The notes under the pieces were generated by a model. The model saw only the letters and a program-made list of their open reading frames with translations. It searched no databases and was not told where the DNA came from. Position numbers and translations under genes: made by a program. From a gamma proteobacterium endosymbiont of Lamellibrachia anaximandri (GTDB lineage: Bacteria > Pseudomonadota > Gammaproteobacteria > Chromatiales > Chromatiaceae): 64,000 nt of DNA. The stretch is taken from NCBI GenBank assembly GCA_016756855.1, contig JAESPD010000003.1, positions 62,001 to 126,000 of the forward strand, written 5' to 3'. This document shows positions 35,801-43,905 of the stretch, one piece after another (the first letter of the stretch is position 1; each line of letters begins with the position of its first letter).

Positions 35801-36275
35801 TGCTGGGGAGATTGATCTGCGTGACGAGACTCTCCATATGATCCTCAATCCACGACCAAAGGAACTGACCCTGATTTCACTGACCAATCCGGTGAAACTG
35901 GAGGGCAGGCTGCATGCCCCGTCCATCAAACCAACAAAACTGGGAACATTGAAAACCATTGCCGGTGTGGCTGCGGGTGTCGCCAACCCTGCCTATCTGC
36001 TGCTTGCCTTCGGCGATGTCGGTGTGAGTGAAGAGAATCCCTGTCTGGCGGCCATCCAGCAAACAGAGGTTGCGGCCAAAGTGAAGCAGGGAGTGGGTGG
36101 TTTGACTGTAGAGGTTGAGGCCGACCTGACAAATCAGCTGGATCGTTTTGGTCGAACCATCAAAAAGGTATTCAGTCCAGTGGAAAAGATTCTGGGCCTG
36201 GAACAAAAGCAGAAAGATGAGTCAAAGGGCGAGGAGAAACCTCAAGTAATCACTCCTTTGCTGGACTTTGAATGA
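32898..36275 (+). CDS. Large AsmA-family protein
   Basis: About 1125 residues. An N-terminal membrane helix (WSAGVAVTLLLLVMGLMLTA) is followed by the AsmA N-terminal domain (FSETLGREVSLNGELALGLS, PTLVAENISIANPAWA) and a long beta-rich periplasmic region. The conserved end holds DGHLVLVGGEGRIKNQDLPF and IDLRDETLHMILNPRPKEL, written as separate parts. The tail is Lys/Glu-rich. It is a paralogue of the 16170 gene and likely acts in envelope lipid transport or assembly. ATGs at 32868 and 32898 are both possible; neither has a good Shine-Dalgarno sequence, and 32898 gives the usual short cytoplasmic start. Confidence 0.85.
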   Translation: MVEVKRVWRWSAGVAVTLLLLVMGLMLTASYWLNANRDILAAGFSETLGREVSLNGELALGLSLYPTLVAENISIANPAWASRANLLELKRLELQLTLLPLLNGELLVKRLLLQGADLMLESTEKQGGNWVFAAGKETDASADSSEMQLPVIDKLQLEELRLGYRVGGTTPNILRVKRAEASLSATGELQATAGFDYHSVDLSGRFNGLISAAGIFNARLDLTTEQSELHAELKGDQVTWEVTANSSDELSQMIGAYLPKGTSAELQGASRLTDSGLQFLDLKGWLRNIYGLDEFTVADGSVKVTGGRVEVDLNGPLEQRETRLQFSLGEGKQTFAEAESWPLEAGVQTESDRLMVSGEIIPGEKTVTRLTIGLEGKELSHLPMLKGKLRKTGAFQIDGQMSAEGTQVATRIQGGLQARRLDLAPFISPKQKPQKVQSGAKKVPQESLLDMPLEVSWPESLSLDLTLSAKQVDGLNLPLQKVKGRLQMSGQTLGIEGLQLRVDGLPIRGGLQMKNGESLTFDLNSSSIKLENIAFRLGLKGNLRGELKQTRMRFVGNGRTLGELLAQGELRVETSTGHIVFGKADGSSPLDLALSRLQFASLNGKNVTLNAEGKLRSESFNLQVTGPELTALVQGKPSLPVSTKLTLGKTEGALSLHLDGASGKLKGPLSFLIHCPSLQTLSKLTGVTLPETLAYRVEGEATALKERVVFSKLRAEAGKSRIVGDLQIRLQGDRPDIRGELRAEVIDLTDLQPFFAGEAQPQEGLSKSDWLFSEHSMSLSVLIHFDMNLQLKFPKLAHGSTPVGSMHASVGLSAGELHLNSIVLKLDSGGSLNATASANAATTPPQLALQLKVSGFDYGVLLERLDVTQDVDGSADFAMDISGSGWSLREVAAGLDGHLVLVGGEGRIKNQDLPFKLKDFVGTLLPQMGLKDEPVVDLNCLVDRLDFSKGVGYTRSMLIDTKKLTIAGAGEIDLRDETLHMILNPRPKELTLISLTNPVKLEGRLHAPSIKPTKLGTLKTIAGVAAGVANPAYLLLAFGDVGVSEENPCLAAIQQTEVAAKVKQGVGGLTVEVEADLTNQLDRFGRTIKKVFSPVEKILGLEQKQKDESKGEEKPQVITPLLDFE

Positions 36276-36362
36276 AGGGTGCTGATGAAGGCCCGGCACT
36301 GCGAGCGGTTTCGCCACAGGATAGATGGATCCATTCAATCAACACCTGCAGGAAAGCGCTAA

Positions 36363-37355
36363 TTACCAGAAAAAGTGTACCCACAAGATGAGGGCGCCCA
36401 ACAGGTAGGCCAGTGGATAGCTGGTGATTGCGTAGATATCCAGTTTTCGTGCAAGCTCATGCCTGCCGTGATTTTCAAGACGTCGCAGCCAGACATTACC
36501 CAATACCACCAAGACGGTAATGATAAAGGTGCCTGCCAGAAAGGCGTCCATCAGGGTGATGTAGCCAAGCCGGGGCAGATCACCGGAGATGGTAAAATTG
36601 AAAGCGATAAAGAGCAGCAGGTTGCCGCCGGCCAGGTCGATACGTTTGGCGTAGTCCTGCAGAAAGAAGGTGAACCAGGAGACGGTAATGATCAGTAGTG
36701 CCGGAATCAAAATTCGCATCAGATAATAATTGAGATGGCGCTCGGCGTGGAATTCCAGCACAAAACGGGAGGCATCTCCTTTGTTAAATTCATTGTGCGT
36801 TGTCAGGCGAGTGTTTACATCGGTAATGACCCACTCCTCTTCACCCAGCTGATCCCCTATCCCACTGAACCTTTCCATCTGTTTGAATTTAAACAGACGC
36901 TCCGGAAAGATCGAATCCACATGGATAAAAAAGAGTTGCTTATCGAACGGAAACATCCGGAAATCGAACATCGGGGCCTGAAAGGTTGAGGTAAACCGGG
37001 CCAGGTACAAAACGGTGCCATCTTCCGCCAGGGAGATGAGCCGATTCTGGAAATCCATGCGCCCCTGTTGATTGTGGTAGATGGAGGCTGGCCAGCGGAT
37101 CTGCTTCTCCTCCAGCAGCTTGAGAAAGGTGGCCAGGGTATAGGTTCGATGTCTTGGCATGCCGGGCTCGCGTTCGAAGGCCAGGAGGGGCTGATGCCAA
37201 TCGACACGCAGGCTGCCGACGACGCTGAAGTTCTCCTCTTTTTGATCGATGTTGGTGATCTGGTCGATCTTCAGACCGATAAACACGTCACTGGGCTCAG
37301 CCGCGAAGTTGCTCCAGCTGATTGCAGATAAGAGACAAAATATGAGTATCTTCAC
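36363..37355 (-). CDS. Prokaryotic pentameric ligand-gated ion channel (Cys-loop superfamily homologue)
   Basis: A 330-residue protein starting at GTG. A signal peptide (ILIFCLLSAISWSNFAA) leads into a beta-sandwich ligand-binding domain with the Pro-loop signature FRMFPFDKQLF near residue 135 (no Cys-loop cysteines). Four membrane helices follow: M1 from HLNYYLMRILIPALLIITV, M2 in NLLLFIAFNFTISGDLPRLG, M3 in LAGTFIITVLVVLGNVWL, and a C-terminal M4 (SYPLAYLLGALILWVHFFW). PRLGYITLMDA is the typical M2-M3 linker. Ligand and ion selectivity cannot be read here. A short polar loop joins M3 and M4, as in bacterial members. Confidence 0.9.
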   Translation of the reverse strand: MKILIFCLLSAISWSNFAAEPSDVFIGLKIDQITNIDQKEENFSVVGSLRVDWHQPLLAFEREPGMPRHRTYTLATFLKLLEEKQIRWPASIYHNQQGRMDFQNRLISLAEDGTVLYLARFTSTFQAPMFDFRMFPFDKQLFFIHVDSIFPERLFKFKQMERFSGIGDQLGEEEWVITDVNTRLTTHNEFNKGDASRFVLEFHAERHLNYYLMRILIPALLIITVSWFTFFLQDYAKRIDLAGGNLLLFIAFNFTISGDLPRLGYITLMDAFLAGTFIITVLVVLGNVWLRRLENHGRHELARKLDIYAITSYPLAYLLGALILWVHFFW

Positions 37356-37446
37356 CAGGCTTGTAACGTGTCAATGCGTATCATTGGGGTAAGCTCCATA
37401 GGGTACAGATCACGCTTTCGGGTTGGTGGTTTCAGCGCTGCCATGA

Positions 37447-38253
37447 TTAAAAATAGATCGAAGCGTAGGCAAGTGCACCAAGGTTGGTGGTGTCCAGGAT
37501 AAGGAGCCCATCCCCCTCTTCGAGCTCCAAGTCAGAATTGATGGAGTTGAGACCCACGCCAAAGCCGATATTGTCGAATGCCCGGTACTCAAGCGCAGAA
37601 ATGAAATCGGAGAAGTTGCCTTTGAAACTATCGATTTTGATGTAAAACAGCTCTAGCTTATTCATCCATACCAGCTTGGGGGTGATATTGTAGTTGAGCT
37701 TGAAGCCAATCACAGGCAAGGGTGCAGTGGCAGAGTTTGAGTCATTGTGGATGGTTATGTCGTTGAGTGTGCCTTTCAATTTCACATTGAACGAGGTGAT
37801 ATGCAGGCCCGCGGAAAGGCCGAGTTCGACCTTCTCATCATGATGAAATGACCAGACATAGGCGATTTTATACGTGTCTGTGTTCAGGCTGCTATCGAGA
37901 TTGGCATTGATCGGGTATATATTTCCCCCCCAATGGATCTCCGTATCGAGTACTGTGCTGCCGTCTCGGTTTACCCGGTAGTAGGAGAAGTCGATGGAGG
38001 ATTGCTCTGTGAAACGGTAGTACCCGTCCAGACGGAAGACATTCGTCGTATCGTTCATCGACAGATCCCGCGTGGTATTGATCGAGATTCCTGCCAAAGC
38101 AGGACTGACAAAACTGATAGTCGCCTCGGTATTGGTAACAAAAAAACCACCCAAGCGCAGATTGAAGCGGTCATTTTCCAGCACATCAGCGAAGAGGTTC
38201 GACGATGCCAGAAGCAAGACCAGAGAAGCTGCTCCAATAATTCTTTTTTTCAT
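37447..38253 (-). CDS. Predicted outer-membrane beta-barrel protein (OmpW-like size)
   Basis: A 268-residue product from the ATG at 38253. A signal peptide (IIGAASLVLLLASSNLFA) precedes strands such as FRLDGYYRFTEQSSIDFSYY and a terminal YASIYF ending in Phe. The strand count and N-terminal pattern FNLRLGGFFV resemble small eight-stranded barrels, but no specific family was certain. It is near, and in the same direction as, the ligand-gated channel gene. Confidence 0.7.
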   Translation of the reverse strand: MKKRIIGAASLVLLLASSNLFADVLENDRFNLRLGGFFVTNTEATISFVSPALAGISINTTRDLSMNDTTNVFRLDGYYRFTEQSSIDFSYYRVNRDGSTVLDTEIHWGGNIYPINANLDSSLNTDTYKIAYVWSFHHDEKVELGLSAGLHITSFNVKLKGTLNDITIHNDSNSATAPLPVIGFKLNYNITPKLVWMNKLELFYIKIDSFKGNFSDFISALEYRAFDNIGFGVGLNSINSDLELEEGDGLLILDTTNLGALAYASIYF

Positions 38254-38448
38254 ATCTCGATTTCCAGGCTCGAATATCAGGGTGGATGCCATTCAACGGC
38301 GTGACAAATCAGGTTACCGATGAATAGAGGTAAAATACAACAGTTCAGTATTTGATCACATATCAATTAGAAGAAGGAAAATCATCGCAATGCAAGACGT
38401 GCCCCGTCACGCTTGATGTTCCACCCTCAGGGATTGCTGGAGTTCGCC

Positions 38449-39168
38449 CTATTGGGTCGATGCAGCTGTCTCCTTTACCGCAAAACGTTGCCAGTACTGA
38501 TAGCGCGAGACGCGGCCGGAAGCCAACATAAAATCCTCCGGGATGGTGAAGGAGAAATGCAGCAGCTCGATCCAGCCTTCGGTCCCGGTCACACGTGCCT
38601 GCAATTGGGCGGTGTAGTGACCGGCGGCAAGTTCATCGGCGAAGTCCAGTGGCACAAAATCGATCTCTTTATGCAGTGCCGGTTGGCCCGGTTCGAAGAT
38701 GATCGGTGTCAGACGATCCCGCTGTTTCTGGATCTGGGGTTCGATCGGAGCCCAGCGTTCCCACTCGAAATCCTGTGCGATCCATACTGCTTCCCAGGTG
38801 ATTGACTGACCCTCGCCCTGGGACAACAGCTTCAGCCCCTCAATGCCCGCGACACGCTCCCCCGTGTTTCTGAGGGAGAGCGGAAGTCTCATCTCTGTTT
38901 CGAACCAGACATCTTTCCTCGGATGCTGCCAGCTTTGAGTCAGTGAGTTCCAGCGCAGCAACAGGTTGGCGTCCGGCACGGTCGCCACCAGCCGGTATTC
39001 GGGAGTGAACAGAAGGGCTTTGGCCTGGTTGACCAGGTTTTGCGTGGCGGTGGTGAATTGGCTCAAACCGATCAACAGCGAGCCAAGCACCATCAGGGCG
39101 GCCAACAGCGGACGGCTTTTGATTTCGTTAAAAAAACGCTTGACCAGGTTTTGTTGGGGCAAGTTCAC
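38449..39168 (-). CDS. Hypothetical membrane-anchored protein
   Basis: No family recognised. The 239 residues start at GTG, with one N-terminal membrane helix (LLAALMVLGSLLIGLSQF). A soluble, presumably periplasmic, domain follows that looks beta-rich (WFETEMRLPLSLRNTGERVA, GHYTAQLQARVTGTEGWIEL, LHFSFTIPEDF). It precedes the GGDEF gene, with a degenerate repeat between them. Confidence 0.65.
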   Translation of the reverse strand: MNLPQQNLVKRFFNEIKSRPLLAALMVLGSLLIGLSQFTTATQNLVNQAKALLFTPEYRLVATVPDANLLLRWNSLTQSWQHPRKDVWFETEMRLPLSLRNTGERVAGIEGLKLLSQGEGQSITWEAVWIAQDFEWERWAPIEPQIQKQRDRLTPIIFEPGQPALHKEIDFVPLDFADELAAGHYTAQLQARVTGTEGWIELLHFSFTIPEDFMLASGRVSRYQYWQRFAVKETAASTQ

Positions 39169-39211
39169 AGGTTGTGTTTGCTCAGTGGTGGGTGCCTCTT
39201 ATAAGTAAGTT

Positions 39212-39291
39212 TAGTCCCTGTTGCGTGAAGAGACAGGGAGCGTGCTCTTCGCGTTCTTTGCGGCTAGATATGGGTTTCCGGAGGAACACAA
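39212..39291. repeat. Degenerate terminal-inverted-repeat element, copy C
   Basis: The right part (GGCTAGATATGGGTTTCCGG at 39262-39281, then GGAACAC) matches, in reverse, the left end of copy B at 41114-41248. The left end starts TAGTCCCTGTT and is diverged. It lies 16 bases downstream of the stop of the GGDEF gene. Confidence 0.55.
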
Positions 39292-39307
39292 ATTAATCCG
39301 ATTATCC

Positions 39308-40435
39308 CTAACTGACCTCATTGACCGGCAGTTGTTGGCGGATATCTTCGCGGCAGTGCTCCACCCGGTTTCTGCCGTTGTTTTTGGCTCGATAAACGGC
39401 CTCATCTGCAGTGGCAAGCAGGTGTTCTCCGACCTGTTCCAGTGATGCCTTGCCCAGCGTTGGCAGGGCCTCACTGATGCCGATGGAAACGGTAAGCGGT
39501 ATCTGTTCACCGCTATCAAGGGTAATGGGGTGGGTTGATATCTCCAGGCGAATGCGCTCAGCCAGCAACATGGCCTCGTCGAGTGAGGTTTGCGGCAGCA
39601 GCAGGGTGAACTCTTCACCGCCATATCGGGTGGCCACATCGCTGGCGCGCAGTTGGGAGCGGATGCGGCTGGCCAACTCCCGTAATACGGTATCCCCCGC
39701 CTGGTGGCCGTGGGTGTCGTTGACCTGTTTGAAGTGATCCGCGTCGATAAAAAGACAGCTCATGGGCTGGCGATAGCGGTTGGCCCTGGCCAGTTCCTCC
39801 TTGAGCCGCCGGTCGAGATAGCGGCGATTGTGCATCCCGGTCAGTGCATCTGTGAGGCCGCTGATGATCAACCGCTCCCGGTTTACTGCATTTTCCAGAC
39901 AGACGCCGCCGATCGCTGCCAGCCGGTGCAGAAAATCACTGCCGTGGTGGCGCGTGAACCTTTTGCTGTCGGTACTGCCGAGGTTAAGGCTGCCGATCAG
40001 TCGGTTGCGACAGAATATCGGTAATATCGCGATACTGCGCAACTCGCTTCTTGAAGAGAAGAGCGAATCATGGTCGGGACTGAGGAAGGGACCCAGCCGG
40101 GGCAGTTGCAGCGTGGCATACTCTCTGTTGACCGAGTCGATCTGATCGACAAAGCGAACCAGGGGAAAGGCATCTTCCGGGATGCCGGTATTGTAGAGCA
40201 GGCGGCGGATATCGTGCTCCTGATCTTCGATAATCAACTGGATCGCCTTTACCTGAAAAGAGTCCTGCAGGCCGTCGGTCATGCTGTTCAGCAGTTCCGG
40301 CAGGGAGTTGGCTGAGAGCAACTCCAACTCTCTTTGGTGAAAGCGTTTGAAGGTGTTTTCGTTGTGCAGGGCCTCGCGTCCCAGTTCCAGCAGTCGCTGG
40401 CGCAACATCCGGTTTTCCTGTTCCAGGCTCCTCAT
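39308..40435 (-). CDS. Diguanylate cyclase with DUF484/GAF-type sensor domain
   Basis: A 375-residue soluble protein. Residues 1-30 form a coiled coil. About 35-185 is a GAF/DUF484-like domain (SELRSIAILPIFCRNRLIGS, LNLGSTDSKRFTRHHGSDF). About 195-355 is a GGDEF domain with DALTGMHNRRYLDRRL, FIDADHFKQVNDTHGHQAGD and the active-site GGEEF. RASD five residues before GGEEF is an intact inhibitory I-site. It should make c-di-GMP under feedback control. Confidence 0.92.
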   Translation of the reverse strand: MRSLEQENRMLRQRLLELGREALHNENTFKRFHQRELELLSANSLPELLNSMTDGLQDSFQVKAIQLIIEDQEHDIRRLLYNTGIPEDAFPLVRFVDQIDSVNREYATLQLPRLGPFLSPDHDSLFSSRSELRSIAILPIFCRNRLIGSLNLGSTDSKRFTRHHGSDFLHRLAAIGGVCLENAVNRERLIISGLTDALTGMHNRRYLDRRLKEELARANRYRQPMSCLFIDADHFKQVNDTHGHQAGDTVLRELASRIRSQLRASDVATRYGGEEFTLLLPQTSLDEAMLLAERIRLEISTHPITLDSGEQIPLTVSIGISEALPTLGKASLEQVGEHLLATADEAVYRAKNNGRNRVEHCREDIRQQLPVNEVS

Positions 40436-40557
40436 GGTGACGTATCTGTTTTTCTCCCCAAGCGATTAAGTGCCTATCGGCAGTTCCCGGAAAAACTTGA
40501 ATAGGAATATCGTTCCCTTTATGATTGGTCGAATGGATCTGACAGGGAGGTTGGATA

Positions 40558-41004
40558 GTGAACTTATTCAGAAAAACAGTTTTTGGCGCCCTCTTGGGGC
40601 TCACTCTGGCAGGATCAGTGGGACAGCTTGGCGCTGCCTCCAGTGGTGGTGTGACGGTCTATCGATGTCAACTGCCGGAGGGGGATGTGACGTTTCAGCA
40701 GATCCCTTGTGTTTCGGGTGAGCAGCAACAGATCCGCATTGTTAATCGGAGTGCAGGCCTGAGCCCTGTCGAACCGGCCCTAAGGCTGCAAAGAACAAAA
40801 CAGAAAAAGGCGTCCAAACGCCGCTCAAAAGCCACGAAAACCCGCCGCAAGCGCAGTGAAGAGAAACGTTGCTGGGCAAAGCGGAAGAAGCTGGAAAAGG
40901 TCGAAAAGCGCCTGCGTGCCGGTTATAAGGCGAGTCAAAGCGACAAGTTGCATCGTCAGCAGGCTGACTACGAGGATTACCTGAAGCAGTTTTGCCGAAC
41001 GTAA
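40558..41004 (+). CDS. Exported DUF4124-like basic protein
   Basis: A 148-residue protein starting at GTG, with GGGAGG seven bases before. A signal peptide (FGALLGLTLAGSVGQLGAA) is followed by a DUF4124-like motif (VTVYRCQLPEGDVTFQQIPC). A strongly basic middle (KASKRRSKATKTRRKRSEEK) and a helical C-terminus with two more cysteines complete it. Four cysteines may form disulfides. Function is unknown; it is divergent from the GGDEF gene. Confidence 0.75.
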   Translation: MNLFRKTVFGALLGLTLAGSVGQLGAASSGGVTVYRCQLPEGDVTFQQIPCVSGEQQQIRIVNRSAGLSPVEPALRLQRTKQKKASKRRSKATKTRRKRSEEKRCWAKRKKLEKVEKRLRAGYKASQSDKLHRQQADYEDYLKQFCRT

Positions 41005-41113
41005 AACTCCTGGTTTCTGTAGGAGCGGCTTCTCGTCGCGAATTCGTGGTGTAGCAAGAGCGCTTGAGCCTCATCGCCGCAGGATACAGCTTCTATAGGC
41101 ATCGGTGTCTAAT

Positions 41114-41248
41114 TAGTGTCTACCCGGAAACCCATATCTAACCACGAAGCGCACGAAGTACACGAAGAAAATTTATTGCTAATCAATCTTTTATCTTCGT
41201 GTACTTCGTGTCCTTTGTGGTTAAAGCATTGTTTCCGGATGGACACTA
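41114..41248. repeat. Terminal-inverted-repeat element, copy B
   Basis: About 135 bp of nearly continuous inverted repeat. Left end TAGTGTCTACCCGGAAAC, right end (read inward) TAGTGTCCATCCGGAAAC. The inner arms start AACCACGAAGCGCACGAAG at 41140 and end CTTCGTGTCCTTTGTGGTT at 41222, around an AT-rich centre. The TAG at the right end is the stop codon of the thioredoxin-like gene on the minus strand. Just upstream, 41018-41045 holds GTAGGAGCGGCTTCTCGTCG, like another small dispersed repeat type. Confidence 0.8.
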
Positions 41249-42283
41249 ATTACTCAGGTTTTTAATACGCCAATCCTGGTAACTGGGTTGGCTGAGATAC
41301 CCCCGGCTGGTGATGTAGTTGATGACATTGCGCAGCCGGTAGAATCGGACTACGGAGTCGACCCGCATGATCTCTTTCCCCCCTTCATCGAAAAAGATTA
41401 GCGAAGGGGTATAGAAAAGCCCCAGGTCTTGCGCCCAGGCTTTTGCGGTTGTCCGTCGTCCATCGGGAGTGATGAGCGGGGATTCGGCATAGATATCCAG
41501 CTGAACATTGTCGAATTTACGGAACAGTTTGTTGATGGCGGGATCCCGCAGGGGTTGACCGTGCAGAACATCACAGGCGTGACACTCTCCCTGCTCGAAA
41601 AAGACCACCAGTGGACGCTCGCCTTTGATTCGGCTGCGGTCGAGGTTGTGGGGTGGCGGGATGAAGTAATCTTCTTCGTTCAGATCCCCTGGTTCGAAAA
41701 CCTGCCCTTCGTCACCTCTTGCAAGATAGTCGGGGAAAGACTCCTTGCGGTAGTGACCATCCGCGACATACTCCAGGGCGGCGCGGAATTTGTAAGGGGG
41801 GTAGTAACCCCGCAGACGTAATGCTTCAGTGCCCTCCTGGCCGTAGAAGATGAGGGAGGGGGTGAAGTTGGTGTTCTCCCTGATTGCATATTCCCGTTCA
41901 GTAAGTGTCTCACCTTTGAGGTCAGTGAGCTCGTCAATACCCCAGATATCGATGGGAATGATGTCGAAGTGGCTGCGGGTATAGGTGGTGATATCAGAGA
42001 GGCCAAAGTTAACCTGCATCAGCATCTTGCAGTAGGCGCAACGCCGTTGTCCGAAATAGACGATGATGCCCTGTTTGTCCTGCTCGATGGCCTCCTGCAG
42101 ATCCTCCTGCAGATCGAGAAAGCTGTGTTTGAACCAGTCGGGGTGATCCATCGGCTCTTCCAGGGGGAAGTCGTCGAATTCGAAGGCATCGTCCTCCTGC
42201 GCGCCCGCCCATAGGAGCGTTGATTGCAGGCAGAGCAACGGGATGACGATGCTGCTCAGCAAACGATGGATGAGGATTCTCAT
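41246..42283 (-). CDS. Exported protein with two thioredoxin-like domains
   Basis: About 345 residues from ATG at 42283. A signal peptide (LLSSIVIPLLCLQSTLLWA) precedes two thioredoxin folds. The first has the active-site CAYC (IIVYFGQRRCAYCKMLM) and cis-Pro region NFTPSLIFYG. The second has CHAC (LVVFFEQGECHACDVL) and FYTPSLIFFD. SoxW/DsbC-like periplasmic thiol handling is plausible. The stop codon lies inside the end of repeat copy B. Confidence 0.82.
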   Translation of the reverse strand: MRILIHRLLSSIVIPLLCLQSTLLWAGAQEDDAFEFDDFPLEEPMDHPDWFKHSFLDLQEDLQEAIEQDKQGIIVYFGQRRCAYCKMLMQVNFGLSDITTYTRSHFDIIPIDIWGIDELTDLKGETLTEREYAIRENTNFTPSLIFYGQEGTEALRLRGYYPPYKFRAALEYVADGHYRKESFPDYLARGDEGQVFEPGDLNEEDYFIPPPHNLDRSRIKGERPLVVFFEQGECHACDVLHGQPLRDPAINKLFRKFDNVQLDIYAESPLITPDGRRTTAKAWAQDLGLFYTPSLIFFDEGGKEIMRVDSVVRFYRLRNVINYITSRGYLSQPSYQDWRIKNLSN

Positions 42284-42433
42284 AAATGTCGGCCCTTCGC
42301 GGGTTATGACGACGATGGAGCCCGGAGTCTGCAACGGGTTGTTGTTATTCGATAGGTTGCTATCGTTGACTGAATTATATGGTATTGGCGGAAAAGTACA
42401 GCGCTGGTCTAACCCGTATGGCGGTTAACCACA

Positions 42434-43225
42434 CTACAGATAGGTTGACCAGTCTTCAGAAAGATCGCCGAAGACAAAAAAGTGGGGATTCAATAGCGAA
42501 GGTTTTGTATTGTACAAAAGCGGTCTCATGTGGGTATCGGTGATGCGTCCGCCAGCTGCCTCGACAATAGCCTGGGCCGCTGCGGTATCCCATTCGGAGG
42601 TGGGGCCGAGACGGGCATAGAGGTCGGCCCTGCCTTCGGCAACCAGGCAGGACTTCAGAGAGCTGCCCATCGGGATCAGCTTGTGGTCCCCGATCCGTTG
42701 CAGAAATGCCTGTAACTGCGGGCCTGCGTGAGAGCGGCTGCCGGCGATGATTGGCGGGTGTCGGCGTTGCCGGGTCACATGAATGCTTGCAGGGGGTTGC
42801 TGTTGTTGGATACGCCAGGCCCTGCCGTCACCTGTGCTGAAGTAGGCGATGTCGAGCATCGGTGCATAGATCACTCCGGCAACCGGTCGCCGCTCTTCGA
42901 TGAGTGCAATGTTGACGCTGAACTCCTCGTTGTGTTTGATGAACTCTTTGGTGCCGTCAAGGGGGTCGACCAGCCAGTAGCGTGACCATTTTTGCCGGGT
43001 TTCGAAAGGAATCGCCTGTGACTCCTCTGAGAGCACCGGGATCTCCGGTGTCAGTTCTTTGAGGGCAGTGACGATGACCCTGTGTGCGGCGAGATCCGCT
43101 TCGGTGAGTGGCGTGTGGTCGGTCTTTTCAGTGACGCTGAACCCAGAATTGTAGATCGTCAGAATGGCATCACCTGCTTGTTTGGCAAGGTCGAGCAGGG
43201 TCTGAATTGGGATAGGCAGGGACAT
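42434..43225 (-). CDS. cysQ: 3'(2'),5'-bisphosphate nucleotidase
   Basis: Removes the 3' phosphate of PAP/PAPS, recycling the by-product of sulfate assimilation. The 263 residues contain the metal-binding DPLDGTKEF (about 88-96), the upstream LSEESQ, and WDTAAAQAIVEAAGG near the C-terminus. nudE begins upstream with only six bases between, so the two are co-transcribed. Confidence 0.93.
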   Translation of the reverse strand: MSLPIPIQTLLDLAKQAGDAILTIYNSGFSVTEKTDHTPLTEADLAAHRVIVTALKELTPEIPVLSEESQAIPFETRQKWSRYWLVDPLDGTKEFIKHNEEFSVNIALIEERRPVAGVIYAPMLDIAYFSTGDGRAWRIQQQQPPASIHVTRQRRHPPIIAGSRSHAGPQLQAFLQRIGDHKLIPMGSSLKSCLVAEGRADLYARLGPTSEWDTAAAQAIVEAAGGRITDTHMRPLLYNTKPSLLNPHFFVFGDLSEDWSTYL

Positions 43226-43231
43226 TTTATC

Positions 43232-43774
43232 TCAATGGCCGAACAGCTTGCGTGTCAGACTGATGGCGGCAATGGAGCGTGACTCGGTGAAATCGGGTTG
43301 TGCCAGCAGTTCATCCCAGGTCGAAAGTTTCCAGGGAACGACTTCGATGGGTTCAGGTTCGTCACCCTCCTGTTTGTCGGGGAAGAGATCACGGGCCAGG
43401 ATGATGTGGGTGAAGTGCTGGATATAGGCCGGAGCGATGCTTACCGTACGCAGCAGTTCCAGTCGGTTGGCGCCATAGCCGACCTCCTCGCGGATTTCCC
43501 GGTCGGCAGCCTGCAGCGGATCCTCCCCCTCCTCGATACGTCCCTTGGGCAGGCCGAGCTGGTAGTCGTGGCTGCCGGCGGCATATTCACGAATCAGCAA
43601 TACGGTTTCGTCATCCAGCATGGGTACGATCATCACCGAGCCGCGACTACCGCCGAGCAGCCGCTCATAGTTGCGTAACTCACCGTTGGAAAACTCCAGA
43701 TCGAGCGCCTCGACCCGGAAGATCCTGGATTGGGCGGCGATCTTCTGGTTTAGGATCTTGGGTTTTTGCGGCAT
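43232..43774 (-). CDS. nudE: ADP-compounds Nudix hydrolase NudE
   Basis: Hydrolyses ADP-ribose, Ap3A and NADH-like substrates. The 180 residues hold a full Nudix box, G-x5-E-x7-REIREEVGY, starting at GRIEEGE near residue 80. The NudE N-terminus reads FRVEALDLEFSNGELRNYER. Clustering with cysQ and a YrfG-like nucleotidase matches the enterobacterial neighbourhood. Confidence 0.92.
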   Translation of the reverse strand: MPQKPKILNQKIAAQSRIFRVEALDLEFSNGELRNYERLLGGSRGSVMIVPMLDDETVLLIREYAAGSHDYQLGLPKGRIEEGEDPLQAADREIREEVGYGANRLELLRTVSIAPAYIQHFTHIILARDLFPDKQEGDEPEPIEVVPWKLSTWDELLAQPDFTESRSIAAISLTRKLFGH

Positions 43775-43905
43775 ATTCTATCGACTGTCTGATTTGGTTT
43801 TTATCTTACCGGAATCACCGGGCGTGGGGCGAATCCGTGTCAGATGTTAGACTCTCCGCAAAACTCGTCTGGCCGTATTTTAATCATTGAGGGCAAATCA
43901 CACCG

